Below the pieces are notes generated by a model, which worked only from the letters and a program-made list of their open reading frames with translations, made no database searches and was not told the DNA's origin. This document shows positions 1 through 7,834 of a stretch of 32,218 nt of DNA, in pieces. Position 1 is the stretch's first letter, and the number at the start of each line of letters is the position of its first letter. The stretch comes from Thermoplasmata archaeon. Its GTDB lineage: Archaea; Thermoplasmatota; Thermoplasmata; Halarchaeoplasmatales; Halarchaeoplasmataceae. The translations under genes were made by a program, and so were the position numbers. The stretch covers positions 1-32,218 of the forward strand of contig PUNG01000086.1 in assembly GCA_003551675.1 (NCBI GenBank), written 5' to 3'.

Positions 1-37
1 ATATCTGATAGGTGCTTTTCTTCTTTGCATTTGAAAC

Positions 38-86
38 ATGTGGGTAATGGAAACGGGGTTTAAAAACCCCTCGTTCCAACCCACAT
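38..86. repeat. Imperfect long hairpin (inverted repeat), possible terminator
   Basis: Outer arms ATGTGGGT (38-45) and ACCCACAT (79-86) pair perfectly. Inner arms TGGAA (48-52) and TTCCA (74-78) pair next. The core GGGGTTT/AAACCCC (55-61 and 64-70) closes the structure, with small bulges at 46-47, 53 and 71-72. It lies four bases after a TGA at 32-34 that ends a short open frame entering from the left edge. It may therefore end an upstream transcript, or be a remnant of a small palindromic element. No U-tract follows it. Confidence 0.45.
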
Positions 87-217
87 AAAACTTATAACCT
101 TGCAAGCATTCTACACCCTAACTAATATTATTGTAAACTAAAACATTGTCTGCGTATATCTTAAAAGGATAAATACGAGAGAATGCCACCAGGTAGAATA
201 TTCGCAGAAAATTGCGT

Positions 218-232
218 GGGAATAAAATTCCC
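218..232 (+). promoter_or_regulatory. Possible TATA region of the tRNA-Thr gene, inside a small palindrome
   Basis: GGGAAT-AAA-ATTCCC is a perfect 6-bp inverted repeat with a 3-base centre. Its AT core (221-228) lies about 25 bases before a transcription start that would give the tRNA a leader of about 10 bases. The rest of the 1-260 region shows no gene that can be supported, apart from the hairpin at 38-86. Confidence 0.3.
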
Positions 233-260
233 CCTTTCACTCGATTAAAAATCTCGTGAT

Positions 261-337
261 GCCACCGTAGCTTAGCTGGCTAAAGCGATGGTTTCGTAAA
301 CCATAGACCGCGGGTTCAAATCCCGCCGGTGGCTCCA
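261..337 (+). tRNA. tRNA-Thr (anticodon CGT), CCA encoded
   Basis: A full cloverleaf can be drawn. The acceptor stem is GCCACCG (261-267) with CGGTGGC (327-333). The D stem is GCTT/AAGC (270-273 and 283-286). The anticodon stem is ATGGT/ACCAT (288-292 and 300-304) with loop TTCGTAA, so the anticodon is CGT at 295-297 and reads ACG (Thr). The T arm is GCGGG-TTCAAAT-CCCGC (310-326). The discriminator base is T334, and CCA follows at 335-337 in the DNA. There is no intron. The gene is convergent with the phosphatase gene, whose stop codon begins seven bases beyond the CCA. Confidence 0.96.
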
Positions 338-343
338 TCAGGA

Positions 344-976
344 TCATAAATCGTCGAGATGAGAAGTGTCGCCGTAAAGTACTATCTCACATTTTTTTAA
401 ATCTTTAAAATTATCCTCATCAAATTTTATAAGACTGAGACTACATTCCCTTATGGTAGGTGGTTTTCTCAGATCTTTCACAGGTCTTTCTTCGAAGTAG
501 GAAATAAGTGTTTTTGATGCTAATCCGTGCGACACTAAAAGAATGTTCTTTCCTCTGTTATTTGATAATATATCTTTAGCGGCTTCCACGACTCTCTCTC
601 TGAGGTCATAGTAGTTCTCACCCCAAGGAGGGTTAAATAGGTCAGGTTCTTCTAACGCCTTTCTGTAAAGTTCAGGATCCCTCTCTCTAGCATCTTTCGA
701 TCTCATACCATCCCATTCCCCTAGGTTTATTTCCTTCAATCTCTCATTTTCTTTGAGGGGTATGGAAATATCTTCAAGAGCTATTTTAGCAGTGGATCTC
801 ACTCTTCCCAGGGGGCTCGTATATGCTATATCAAGTGAAGTTTTTTTCAGTCTTTCACCCAATGACTTTGCTTGTGCTTCACCTAGTTTTGTAAGAGGAG
901 CGTCCTTCCAACCCTGCAGTCGCCTTTCTTTGTTCCATTCAGTTTCTCCATGCCTTGCAACATACAGATTAGTCAT
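344..976 (-). CDS. Histidine phosphatase family protein (phosphoglycerate mutase-like)
   Basis: A 210-residue branch-1 histidine phosphatase. The phospho-acceptor motif RHGETEWN lies at residues 8-15 with His9 as nucleophile. Arg58 (LGRVRSTA), the acid Glu87 in LGEWDG and the second catalytic His150 in VSHG complete the pocket. Length and motif order fit the GpmB/CobC/alpha-ribazole phosphatase group. The substrate cannot be read from the sequence, and no cobalamin genes are nearby to support CobC. A TATA-like CTTTAAATCT lies at 1011-1020 on the minus strand, and an AAGGGA ribosome-binding site precedes the ATG. The gene is divergent from the CARF-PIN pair and convergent with the tRNA. Confidence 0.9.
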   Translation of the reverse strand: MTNLYVARHGETEWNKERRLQGWKDAPLTKLGEAQAKSLGERLKKTSLDIAYTSPLGRVRSTAKIALEDISIPLKENERLKEINLGEWDGMRSKDARERDPELYRKALEEPDLFNPPWGENYYDLRERVVEAAKDILSNNRGKNILLVSHGLASKTLISYFEERPVKDLRKPPTIRECSLSLIKFDEDNFKDLKKCEIVLYGDTSHLDDL

Positions 977-1010
977 GTAATCTTTCCCTTGGATGATACC
1001 TACTTAGGCT

Positions 1011-1020
1011 AGATTTAAAG
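1011..1020 (-). promoter_or_regulatory. TATA-like box for the histidine phosphatase gene
   Basis: CTTTAAATCT read on the minus strand. It predicts a transcription start near 990 and a short leader before the ATG at 976. This is positional evidence only. Confidence 0.35.
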
Positions 1021-1113
1021 TTTACTAATGATACAGATGAGATGTGGCAAATCTCCAAATCAACAGTAATCCCTATTTACCAGTGAGGTATTCATGGAAC
1101 CGAGGCAAAGCAG

Positions 1114-1569
1114 ATGACGACATATCTTGTGTTGGCAGGAGACGAACCGTGGGATACGATAAACGGTCTTTGGGCCGTGGTCAAAGAGACTGATTTTCGT
1201 CCTGATGATCTCTATATATTGAGTGAGGAAAGAGAGTATATATCAAGTGTAAATGATAATATCAAAAAGATACTAGATCACTACAATATAGATCTGGAGA
1301 TAAATACCTATGTTATTGGCGAAGAAGAACCTAGAGAAAAAATAGAAAGCATATTGAATAAAAAAGGAGACGAAAAAATAGTTATTGATATAACTGGAGG
1401 TACCAAATATTTATCCGCGGATGTTCTAGTTCATTCAGACGTAAACGACTTTGCAAATATATTTTGTTTGTTTTACTTGGATGAAGAGCATATGTCGGTT
1501 CCTTATCCCTCCATAGATAAAACTAGAGTTGAATTGAAAGATATCAAAGTAAGGGGTGATGTTGAATGA
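1114..1569 (+). CDS. Stand-alone CARF-domain-like protein (putative cyclic-oligonucleotide sensor)
   Basis: A 151-residue protein that looks like a single Rossmann-like CARF domain. Strand 1 is YLVLAGDEPW (4-13), followed by a helix and the strand DDLYILSEE (31-39). The strand KIVIDITGGTKYLSAD (88-103) carries D92-x-T94-G95-G96-T97-K98. The TGGTK loop is the hallmark of the CARF domains in the DUF1887/Card1-type nucleases that bind cyclic oligoadenylate. No effector domain is attached. The next gene starts inside the stop codon (ATGA overlap) and encodes a PIN-type nuclease, so sensor and effector appear to be separate subunits. Sensing cyclic oligonucleotide, or cleaving it as a ring nuclease, is inferred from the motif. 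A GAGG ribosome-binding site lies at 1102-1105. The CARF assignment is likely but rests on motif reading. Confidence 0.66.
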   Translation: MTTYLVLAGDEPWDTINGLWAVVKETDFRPDDLYILSEEREYISSVNDNIKKILDHYNIDLEINTYVIGEEEPREKIESILNKKGDEKIVIDITGGTKYLSADVLVHSDVNDFANIFCLFYLDEEHMSVPYPSIDKTRVELKDIKVRGDVE

Positions 1570-2645
1570 GAGAGATAATGACCAAAGATCAACTGATGAT
1601 GGTTCTAAACGAATTACGGAACGAAGGTATAGATGAAATAGAGGTCGTAGAGCCTTACTTCGAGAACCGTCTTTTAAAAATAGCTCTCAAAGAAGATGGC
1701 TACGAGATCGAGTTATCTGGCAAGGACGATCTGGAAGTTCCTATAGGCAGGGGACAGTATTGGGACCATAAAGAGATCCCAGGTTTCAACGAATACAAGG
1801 AATGTTTGATATCATCAGCTTTCGTAGATTTTGAGAACTGGACGGACTTCAAGGAATGGATAAAATATCAATATAGGAGTGAAAAGGATCCAGGACTTTC
1901 TAGCGAGGCGGTTTTTTTATCCATCGATACTAACATCGCTTACTACCGCTTGATATCGCGCCGGTTTCCTTTGCGTTACGAAGACGTGACAGTAGTGGCA
2001 AAGGATTTTGATTATCTACTTTCCTCAATCGTTGAAGGAGAAATAGATCATCATATCCGCTATAAGTATGGAAGGGAAGACATGAAGTTGATGTGTCTGC
2101 ATACTGAGATAGGGGATATACGACATGAATTCAGGAATCGTGGTACATTGGAGACGAGAAAGGCCAAATTTGCCACCCAGGAATTAAATTATTTAAGGGG
2201 TGAGCTAAACGCCGCTAGAGTTAAAGCAGACGCTTCAAAAACCGACGCTGAAAGAAACGATATAAGGATAGTCGAATCACTAGAAGATTTTACATGGGAT
2301 AAGAACATCGACGTTGGCATAATCTCTACAGACAGAAACATGGCGAACCATGCGGAGAATTCCGAAATAGCTTTCTTCATTTTGGAGATGCCCCCCAGCA
2401 TACCTAAAAGGAAGACCGTTGACGCGTCTATCGTTTTAAATCTTCTACACGACCTTGCTCTGATGTATGGAGCCATCCGTCTGCCAAAATTGAGTACTGT
2501 TTTATTTGGTATTTGGGGTGGCAAAAAGGACAAAGATTACCACGATGAAAGCGTCCTAGCATGGATCAATCCCTCTTCATCCATAGAGAGATCTTTGAAA
2601 AGGGACCTAAGCATAACCAACTCTTTGCAAACGGAACAAAGCTAG
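1566..2645 (+). CDS. PIN-domain nuclease paired with the CARF-like protein
   Basis: A 359-residue protein. The N-terminal 110 residues match nothing I recognise. A PIN-like core follows, with an early strand carrying SIDTN (Asp121), acidic residues Glu157/Glu159, NDIRIVES with Asp232 and Glu238, and the strand IISTDRNMANHA with Asp256. This acidic set and the closing 'S/TxDRNM.xHA' element are typical of PIN-family metal-dependent RNases. A C-terminal tail of about 75 residues is unassigned. The start overlaps the CARF stop by four bases, with GGTGAT at 1555-1560 as ribosome-binding site, so the two are translationally coupled. Met5 is an alternative start. The gene runs convergently into cysS, overlapping its stop codon by three bases (2642-2645). 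The nuclease role is fairly secure. Control by the CARF partner is an inference from the operon. Confidence 0.7.
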   Translation: MREIMTKDQLMMVLNELRNEGIDEIEVVEPYFENRLLKIALKEDGYEIELSGKDDLEVPIGRGQYWDHKEIPGFNEYKECLISSAFVDFENWTDFKEWIKYQYRSEKDPGLSSEAVFLSIDTNIAYYRLISRRFPLRYEDVTVVAKDFDYLLSSIVEGEIDHHIRYKYGREDMKLMCLHTEIGDIRHEFRNRGTLETRKAKFATQELNYLRGELNAARVKADASKTDAERNDIRIVESLEDFTWDKNIDVGIISTDRNMANHAENSEIAFFILEMPPSIPKRKTVDASIVLNLLHDLALMYGAIRLPKLSTVLFGIWGGKKDKDYHDESVLAWINPSSSIERSLKRDLSITNSLQTEQS

Positions 2646-4087
2646 GATACGTACCATGTGGGGCCTTCTTCAGAATCTTCCACGCTGATGCCAGATTTTT
2701 TCAAATTTTCTCTTATGTGATCGGCTAGTTCGTACTCACCTTTCTCTCTCAATTTTTCCCTTATTTCCAGTAGAAGATCGATGTGGCTTTCAGCTTCTAT
2801 ATTTTTAGTTTTCTTTTCTTTTTTAATATCTATCCCAAGCACACCTAACAATTCCACTAGAGTTTGCTTTGCTTCTTCTAGTATAGGTTTTTCGTTGTTC
2901 AGATTTTTATTGACCTTGTTACAGAATTCCAAGAGTTTGCTCATGGCTAGAGGCGTGTTCAGGTCATTATCCATAGCCTTTTGGAATTCATCTTTTATCC
3001 ATGGGATGTCTTCTTCAAGGTCCACATCATTTCCTCCTTCCCTTTCTTCTATATTCCTCAGCGTATTCTGAAATCTTTCAAGCTTTTTTCTGCTTTCCAC
3101 AAGAGATCGGAAACTGAAATCGCTCTGCGACCTGTAGTGTATGCTAGCAAAGAAAGTGCGTATGACTTCGGGTTCGAACTCATTCAGCAGGTCGGCAACT
3201 GTGTAAAAGTTACCTTTACTTTTAGACATTTTCTCACCCTCTACTGTGATGTGTTCACTATGGATCCAGTAGTTAATAGGTTCCTCGTCCATATCTTTGA
3301 TAGCGATATTTTGGGCCCTTTCGTTGGGATGGTGGGGGAAGATATGATCAACGCCCCCAGTATGGAAATCGAATTTTTTACCCAAATATTTTATCCCCAT
3401 AACGCTGCACTCTAGATGCCAACCAGGGTATCCGATACTCCAGGGTGAAGGCCATTTCATTATATGGGAACTATCTGCTTTGATCCATAGGGCAAAATCA
3501 TAGGGGGATCTCTTCTCTTCTAACTCTTCTTCGGAGACCCTTCCGCCGGCACCTGTTTCGAGATGATCTAGAGTTCTACCTCCCAACTTGGGATAACCGT
3601 GTTCTTCATTGAATTTTTCGACATCGAAATACACACTGCCGTTCTCTTCGTAGGCGAAGCCGTTGTTTATTATTTCCTTCACGGCCTCGATCATCTCTAT
3701 CATGTGGCCCGTAGCTCTGGGGATCACGTTGTGCCGTTTCATGTTCAATTCATCCATTTCTCTGTACCATTTTCTCACCTGTTCAGTCACAAGTTCCATT
3801 GGCTCTAAATGTTTTTCTCTAGCAGCTTTTTCTACTTTATCTTCACCTCGATCAGCATCGTCTGTGAGATGGCCTACGTCGGTGATATTCATCACGTGAA
3901 AAACTTCATACCCTTTCCAACTCAAGTAACGATTCAAAATATCCCAGGCCGCATAGGTTTTAGCGTTGCCAACATGCATGTCGTCATATATGGTCTGTCC
4001 GCAGGAGTATATCTTTACTAGATCTTTCTCCATGGGTTCAAATTCTTCTTTTTGATTGGTCAGCGAGTTATAGATTTTTAGACTCAT
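2642..4087 (-). CDS. cysS: Cysteinyl-tRNA synthetase
   Basis: A 481-residue class I aminoacyl-tRNA synthetase that charges tRNA-Cys. The HIGH-type signature is HVGN at 38-41, preceded by YSCG with Cys29 as a zinc ligand. The other zinc/cysteine-binding elements GWHLECSVM and GGVDHIFPHHPNE, and the KMSKSKGN loop, are all present. A helical anticodon-binding DALR-type C-terminus ends in EEGPTWYVS. Length is normal for the family. Having this gene means the organism need not rely only on the SepRS/SepCysS route. A TATA-like AAATATATTC at 4113-4122 predicts transcription starting within a few bases of the ATG, so the mRNA may be nearly leaderless. A 58-base gap separates it from pheS. Confidence 0.97.
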   Translation of the reverse strand: MSLKIYNSLTNQKEEFEPMEKDLVKIYSCGQTIYDDMHVGNAKTYAAWDILNRYLSWKGYEVFHVMNITDVGHLTDDADRGEDKVEKAAREKHLEPMELVTEQVRKWYREMDELNMKRHNVIPRATGHMIEMIEAVKEIINNGFAYEENGSVYFDVEKFNEEHGYPKLGGRTLDHLETGAGGRVSEEELEEKRSPYDFALWIKADSSHIMKWPSPWSIGYPGWHLECSVMGIKYLGKKFDFHTGGVDHIFPHHPNERAQNIAIKDMDEEPINYWIHSEHITVEGEKMSKSKGNFYTVADLLNEFEPEVIRTFFASIHYRSQSDFSFRSLVESRKKLERFQNTLRNIEEREGGNDVDLEEDIPWIKDEFQKAMDNDLNTPLAMSKLLEFCNKVNKNLNNEKPILEEAKQTLVELLGVLGIDIKKEKKTKNIEAESHIDLLLEIREKLREKGEYELADHIRENLKKSGISVEDSEEGPTWYVS

Positions 4088-4112
4088 GTAGGATCGAGAA
4101 TTAAATGAGTGT

Positions 4113-4122
4113 GAATATATTT
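4113..4122 (-). promoter_or_regulatory. TATA-like box for cysS
   Basis: AAATATATTC on the minus strand. It is centred about 30 bases before the cysS ATG at 4087 and predicts an almost leaderless transcript. Confidence 0.4.
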
Positions 4123-4145
4123 GAAGCTTATGCCAAAAAACCCGA

Positions 4146-5687
4146 TCATAGAGGATATTCTCTCAAAGTCTCTATGTCGTTGCTATAACACTCCCTGATA
4201 TCGTCCCAGCCTAAACGAAGCATCACGAGCCGTTCTAAACCCAGTCCCCAAGCTATCACAGGGTAGTCTATTCCATGTGGTTCTAGAACTTCTCTTCTAA
4301 AGACGCCGGCACCTCCCATCTCAAGATAGTCATCTTTCCATTTAGCAAAGACTTCCAAACTAGGCTCAGTAAAAGGAAAGTAGCTCGGTCTTACTTTTAT
4401 ATCTTCGAATCCCATCTTGAGATAAAATTCTTTCATCATCCCTATGAGCATGTTCATGCTTGCGTTTTTTTCCATGACGATGCCTTCTATCTGTACGAAT
4501 TCTGAAAGGTGAGTAGGATCGGGTTTTTCGCTCCTGTAATTCCAGTCAACGGAAAACGCCTTAACAGGAGGTTCAGGATTTTCTGACAGATATCTGATAC
4601 TAGCCACGGTAGTGTGAGTTCGGAGTACTGCCTTTTTTGCCTCGTCTTTACTCCATGGATACTGCCATCCTTTTGAACGGGTATCTCCTCCATCTTCGTG
4701 GACCTTTTTTATCCTCTCAACTTTTTCTTCTGGTAGCTCCAATTCTCTTGGTTCTTTCATGTAGAATGTATCTTGCAGGTCTCGAGCGGGATGGTGTTGT
4801 GGGGAAAAAAGCGCGTCGAAATTCCAAAAAGCAGGTTGGATCACATCATATTTCATCTCTGTGAATCCCATCTCTAAAAAAACCCGCCTGACCTTGTCCA
4901 TCTCTCTTTTTACGGGATGCTTTTTTCCTCCGAACTTTTTAGGTGCATAGGCTTTGACGTCATACGGTCTTAATCTAGCTTCTTTCCACGCACCCGTCCT
5001 GATTATCTCCGGGGTCAATTGATTTATCTGAAGTCTTAGTTCTATACCCTTCTCAAGTTCTTTTTTTCCCTTTTCTGTTAGCTTAACGGTTCTTGAAACC
5101 TCTCTATTTTTTGATAATATCTCCTTTCTAGATAACAATTTTTTGATAGTGTACTTGTCGACTTCGTATTCCCATAATTTTTCTTCTTTACCCAACTTTT
5201 TGATCAGTTTTTCATCTCTACCTTTTTCTTTCAGTGCATTCCTTCCTTTTTTAGTTATTTCGAGAAAGGATTCACCGTTCTCTTTCACTATCTTAGCCCA
5301 ATCCTTGTCTTTCAGCCATCCTAAAGCTATACCCACCTCGTTTTTACTGAGATCACTTTCTTCTTTGAGAGTGGATATGCTGCATTTTCCAGCCTTTTTA
5401 TCTAAAAATTTCAAAGCCTTTCTTTCAGGCAGATCTTTTTTTGCCGCACTCTTTTTTACCAGTTTGTAATAGTGTTTGACTTCTTCTTCCACTGCCACCA
5501 TGTCTTTCGATTTCAACCAGGAGATAGCGTTCATCACTTTGACTTTCTTGTCTAACTCCCCTTCCTCCAGTATCTCATCCGGTGATGCTTCACCGTTGAG
5601 TTCATCTAAAGCTAGGAGTGTAGCCTTTTCTAAATAGCTCAAGTCTCCAGTTTTTTCGTTCCTTTTTTCTTCAGCATCTTCCGTCAT
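4146..5687 (-). CDS. pheS: Phenylalanyl-tRNA synthetase alpha subunit
   Basis: A 513-residue archaeal/eukaryotic-type PheS, the catalytic subunit of the (alpha-beta)2 enzyme. About 220 N-terminal residues form repeated winged-helix modules (segments ending EVKHYYKLVKK, SFLEITKKG, SRTVKLTEKG). The class II core follows, with HPARDLQDTFYM, RTHTTVASIRYL, FVQIEGIVMEKNASM and the motif 3 region GLGLERLVMLRLGWDDIRE. The C-terminus ends normally. The partner pheT is not in this window. A Shine-Dalgarno AGGAG (5693-5697) lies five bases before the ATG. An AT-rich TATA candidate (5712-5721) sits in the short gap after hutH, so it may have its own promoter as well as operon read-through. Confidence 0.97.
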   Translation of the reverse strand: MTEDAEEKRNEKTGDLSYLEKATLLALDELNGEASPDEILEEGELDKKVKVMNAISWLKSKDMVAVEEEVKHYYKLVKKSAAKKDLPERKALKFLDKKAGKCSISTLKEESDLSKNEVGIALGWLKDKDWAKIVKENGESFLEITKKGRNALKEKGRDEKLIKKLGKEEKLWEYEVDKYTIKKLLSRKEILSKNREVSRTVKLTEKGKKELEKGIELRLQINQLTPEIIRTGAWKEARLRPYDVKAYAPKKFGGKKHPVKREMDKVRRVFLEMGFTEMKYDVIQPAFWNFDALFSPQHHPARDLQDTFYMKEPRELELPEEKVERIKKVHEDGGDTRSKGWQYPWSKDEAKKAVLRTHTTVASIRYLSENPEPPVKAFSVDWNYRSEKPDPTHLSEFVQIEGIVMEKNASMNMLIGMMKEFYLKMGFEDIKVRPSYFPFTEPSLEVFAKWKDDYLEMGGAGVFRREVLEPHGIDYPVIAWGLGLERLVMLRLGWDDIRECYSNDIETLREYPL

Positions 5688-5726
5688 TTTATCTCCTGAG
5701 AGTTTAGGTCATAAATATATATTTTC

Positions 5727-7247
5727 TCAATGTAATACACTAATTTCCTCTTCTACTTCTTTTACCAACTTCCCATCTTTGATCAAATCCGTGACTCTTT
5801 TTATGTCTGGGTGAAGTGAACGGTCTTTTTCAAGTGGATCGATATATTTCCTTATATATCTATATGCTGCCTTCACACCTAGGCCTGGTTTGATATCATG
5901 GAACTCCAATGCCTGCGCCGCTGAAATCAACTCAATTGCCACCGTGTACTGCACGTTTTCAACGATTTCTCTGGCATGTCTTGCAGAGATGGTTCCCATA
6001 CTGACATGGTCCTCTTGACCCGCGGATGTGGGTATGGAGTCCACACAAGCGGGGTGTGATAGGACTTTGTTTTCTGAAACCAATGATGCGGCGGTATACT
6101 GTGCTATCATGAATCCAGAATTCAGACCGCCTTCAGGGGTCAAAAATCGAGGCAAGCCGCTTTCTTCTTCATACATCAATTTATCCGTTGTTCTTTCAGA
6201 TATGTTTCCGATTTCAGATATAGCCATACTTAAAAAATCCAGAGCTAATGCTACGGGCTGACCGTGAAAATTTCCTCCGGAAATAATATCTCCATCCGGA
6301 AATACGAGAGGGTTATCAGTCACGGAGTTCATCTCGATCTTCAACACTTTTTCTACATATCTAAGAGCATCTTTAGCCGCTCCGTATACTTGAGGCATGC
6401 ATCTCAAAGTGTAAGGGTCTTGGACTTTATCACATTCACGATGTGAATCCATTATCTCGCTATCCCTGGTTAACTCTCTCAAATTTTTTGCACATTTGAT
6501 TTGTCCTCGATGGGGTCTCACATCGTGTATCCTTTCATCGAATACCGCGGAGGTGCCCATGAGGGCTTCAAGACTCATGGCACTGGCTATCTGTGCTGCT
6601 TTCAACAGTCTTTTACCGTCTTGGAGGGCTAAAGCACCTATGGCGGTCATCACCTGCGTGCCGTTCAAAAGAGCTAGACCTTCCTTTGCCTCTAATTTTA
6701 TAGGGTCTATATCAGCTTTTTTTAACGCCTCACCACCGGATAATCTTTTATCGTTGTATATCGCCTCTCCCTCTCCCAATAACACTAGACTCATGTGCGC
6801 TAAAGGCGCTAGATCACCAGAGGCACCAACGCTGCCTTTAGCAGGAACTATGGGATGAACACCTTCGTTCAACATATCCAGCAAAATCTCGATAACGATG
6901 GGTCTCACTCCACTATATCCTTTGGCTAGTGTGTTAGCTCGAAGAAGCATAGTTCCTCTAACGATCTCTTCATCTAGAGGATTTCCTACGCCACTAGCGT
7001 GACTTCTTATGAGGTTCTCCTGAAGTTCTTCAGTTTTTTTCTTATCTATCTTAACGTTGGCCAGATCACCGAATCCTGTATTTATTCCGTATATATTTTC
7101 GTCACTATCTAATTTATTTTCCACAATATGTCGAGATACTTCTATCCCTTCCTTACATCCTTCAACCAATTCCACTTTTTCAAGATCCCTAGATACACTT
7201 TTTACATCTTCAGGGTCAAGGTTATTTCCGTCGATTTTAATCGTCAT
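5727..7247 (-). CDS. hutH: Histidine ammonia-lyase
   Basis: A 506-residue lyase that converts histidine to urocanate and ammonia. The MIO cofactor triad Ala142-Ser143-Gly144 sits in GSVGASGDLAPLAHM. The active-site Tyr53 is in IYGINTGFGDLA. The selectivity position reads Ser-His in LIRSHASGVGNP (82-83), as in histidine rather than tyrosine or phenylalanine lyases. QDPYTLRCMPQVYG and SAGQEDHVSMG are also HAL signatures. The start overlaps the end of dcd by 11 bases, with GGGAG inside dcd as ribosome-binding site. The other histidine-degradation genes (hutU, hutI, hutG) are not in the window, so the fate of urocanate cannot be seen here. Confidence 0.96.
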   Translation of the reverse strand: MTIKIDGNNLDPEDVKSVSRDLEKVELVEGCKEGIEVSRHIVENKLDSDENIYGINTGFGDLANVKIDKKKTEELQENLIRSHASGVGNPLDEEIVRGTMLLRANTLAKGYSGVRPIVIEILLDMLNEGVHPIVPAKGSVGASGDLAPLAHMSLVLLGEGEAIYNDKRLSGGEALKKADIDPIKLEAKEGLALLNGTQVMTAIGALALQDGKRLLKAAQIASAMSLEALMGTSAVFDERIHDVRPHRGQIKCAKNLRELTRDSEIMDSHRECDKVQDPYTLRCMPQVYGAAKDALRYVEKVLKIEMNSVTDNPLVFPDGDIISGGNFHGQPVALALDFLSMAISEIGNISERTTDKLMYEEESGLPRFLTPEGGLNSGFMIAQYTAASLVSENKVLSHPACVDSIPTSAGQEDHVSMGTISARHAREIVENVQYTVAIELISAAQALEFHDIKPGLGVKAAYRYIRKYIDPLEKDRSLHPDIKRVTDLIKDGKLVKEVEEEISVLH

Positions 7248-7728
7248 TTTTATCTCCCTTCCTTTGCAAAGTTACTCCTCTCTGACCTTGATAATTACCG
7301 GATCTTTCCGAGTATTGTTTCTCACTCTCTTCTGAGAGGAGTACTAAACACATCTGAGCGAATCTATCGCCTATAGGCATCTCGATTTCTTTGTGTGTAT
7401 TATAGGCGCTGAGGGTAAGATCTCCTTCAAATCCTGCATCGATAAGACCGAAGGAAGAGATCACTCCCTGTCGAGCCCAAGTTGTTCTTATCCATAATTC
7501 TCCTACCATATATGAAGGGAGTTTCACATATTCGCGAGTAGAAACGGCAAACCATGTGTTGTTAGGTATCACGCTTTCTCCTTCAGTTTGTGGTCTTCTG
7601 TCTTCAACCATTGTCTCAGCTATAGTTAGATCATAACCGTTAGGTGTGAGATTTTTTTCGTCAAAATTTTCAATGACCAGCTCGCCTTTTTTCATCAAAT
7701 CTTTTATCTGGAAGTCAGTGAGTATCAT
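7237..7728 (-). CDS. dcd: dCTP deaminase (or bifunctional dCTP deaminase/dUTPase)
   Basis: A 163-residue trimeric dUTPase-fold enzyme that deaminates dCTP to dUTP (and in some archaea to dUMP) for thymidylate synthesis. The signature loop RTTWARQG (81-88), the catalytic GLIDAGFEGDLTL with Glu101, and the C-terminal nucleotide-closing segment SERSGNYQGQRGVTL are present. Mono- and bifunctional enzymes cannot be separated by eye. A TATA-like box (7777-7786) and GGAG at 7736-7740 support the chosen ATG. The gene is translationally coupled to hutH, an unusual partner. Confidence 0.93.
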   Translation of the reverse strand: MILTDFQIKDLMKKGELVIENFDEKNLTPNGYDLTIAETMVEDRRPQTEGESVIPNNTWFAVSTREYVKLPSYMVGELWIRTTWARQGVISSFGLIDAGFEGDLTLSAYNTHKEIEMPIGDRFAQMCLVLLSEESEKQYSERSGNYQGQRGVTLQRKGDKNDD

Positions 7729-7776
7729 GTTTTGTCTCCATTAGATCGTTCTTTGATAACCCCTGATAGATGAACC

Positions 7777-7786
7777 CTTTATTTAG
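7777..7786 (-). promoter_or_regulatory. TATA-like box for the dcd-hutH transcript
   Basis: CTAAATAAAG on the minus strand. It predicts a start near 7756 and a leader of about 27 bases containing GGAG before the dcd ATG. Confidence 0.4.
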
Positions 7787-7834
7787 AATTTAGGAATGAT
7801 CGAAATACAAGATGGTTTTTTGGCCTAGTATTCA

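Noticed and set aside
1-34. Open frame YLIGAFLLCI entering from the left edge and ending at TGA 32-34
   Set aside because: It could be the end of a membrane protein, but ten residues are too few to support a gene call. Another frame is also open to position 63.
183-266. ATGCCACC repeated at 183 and 259, as if the tRNA 5' end were duplicated
   Set aside because: Only eight bases match, with no cloverleaf around the first copy. Archaeal elements usually duplicate the tRNA 3' end, not the 5' end.
5143-5469. Long plus-strand open frames opposite pheS, hutH and other minus-strand genes
   Set aside because: Their products are rich in Ser, Phe and Leu, as expected for the antisense of Lys/Glu-rich genes, and the opposite strand carries a clearly identified protein.
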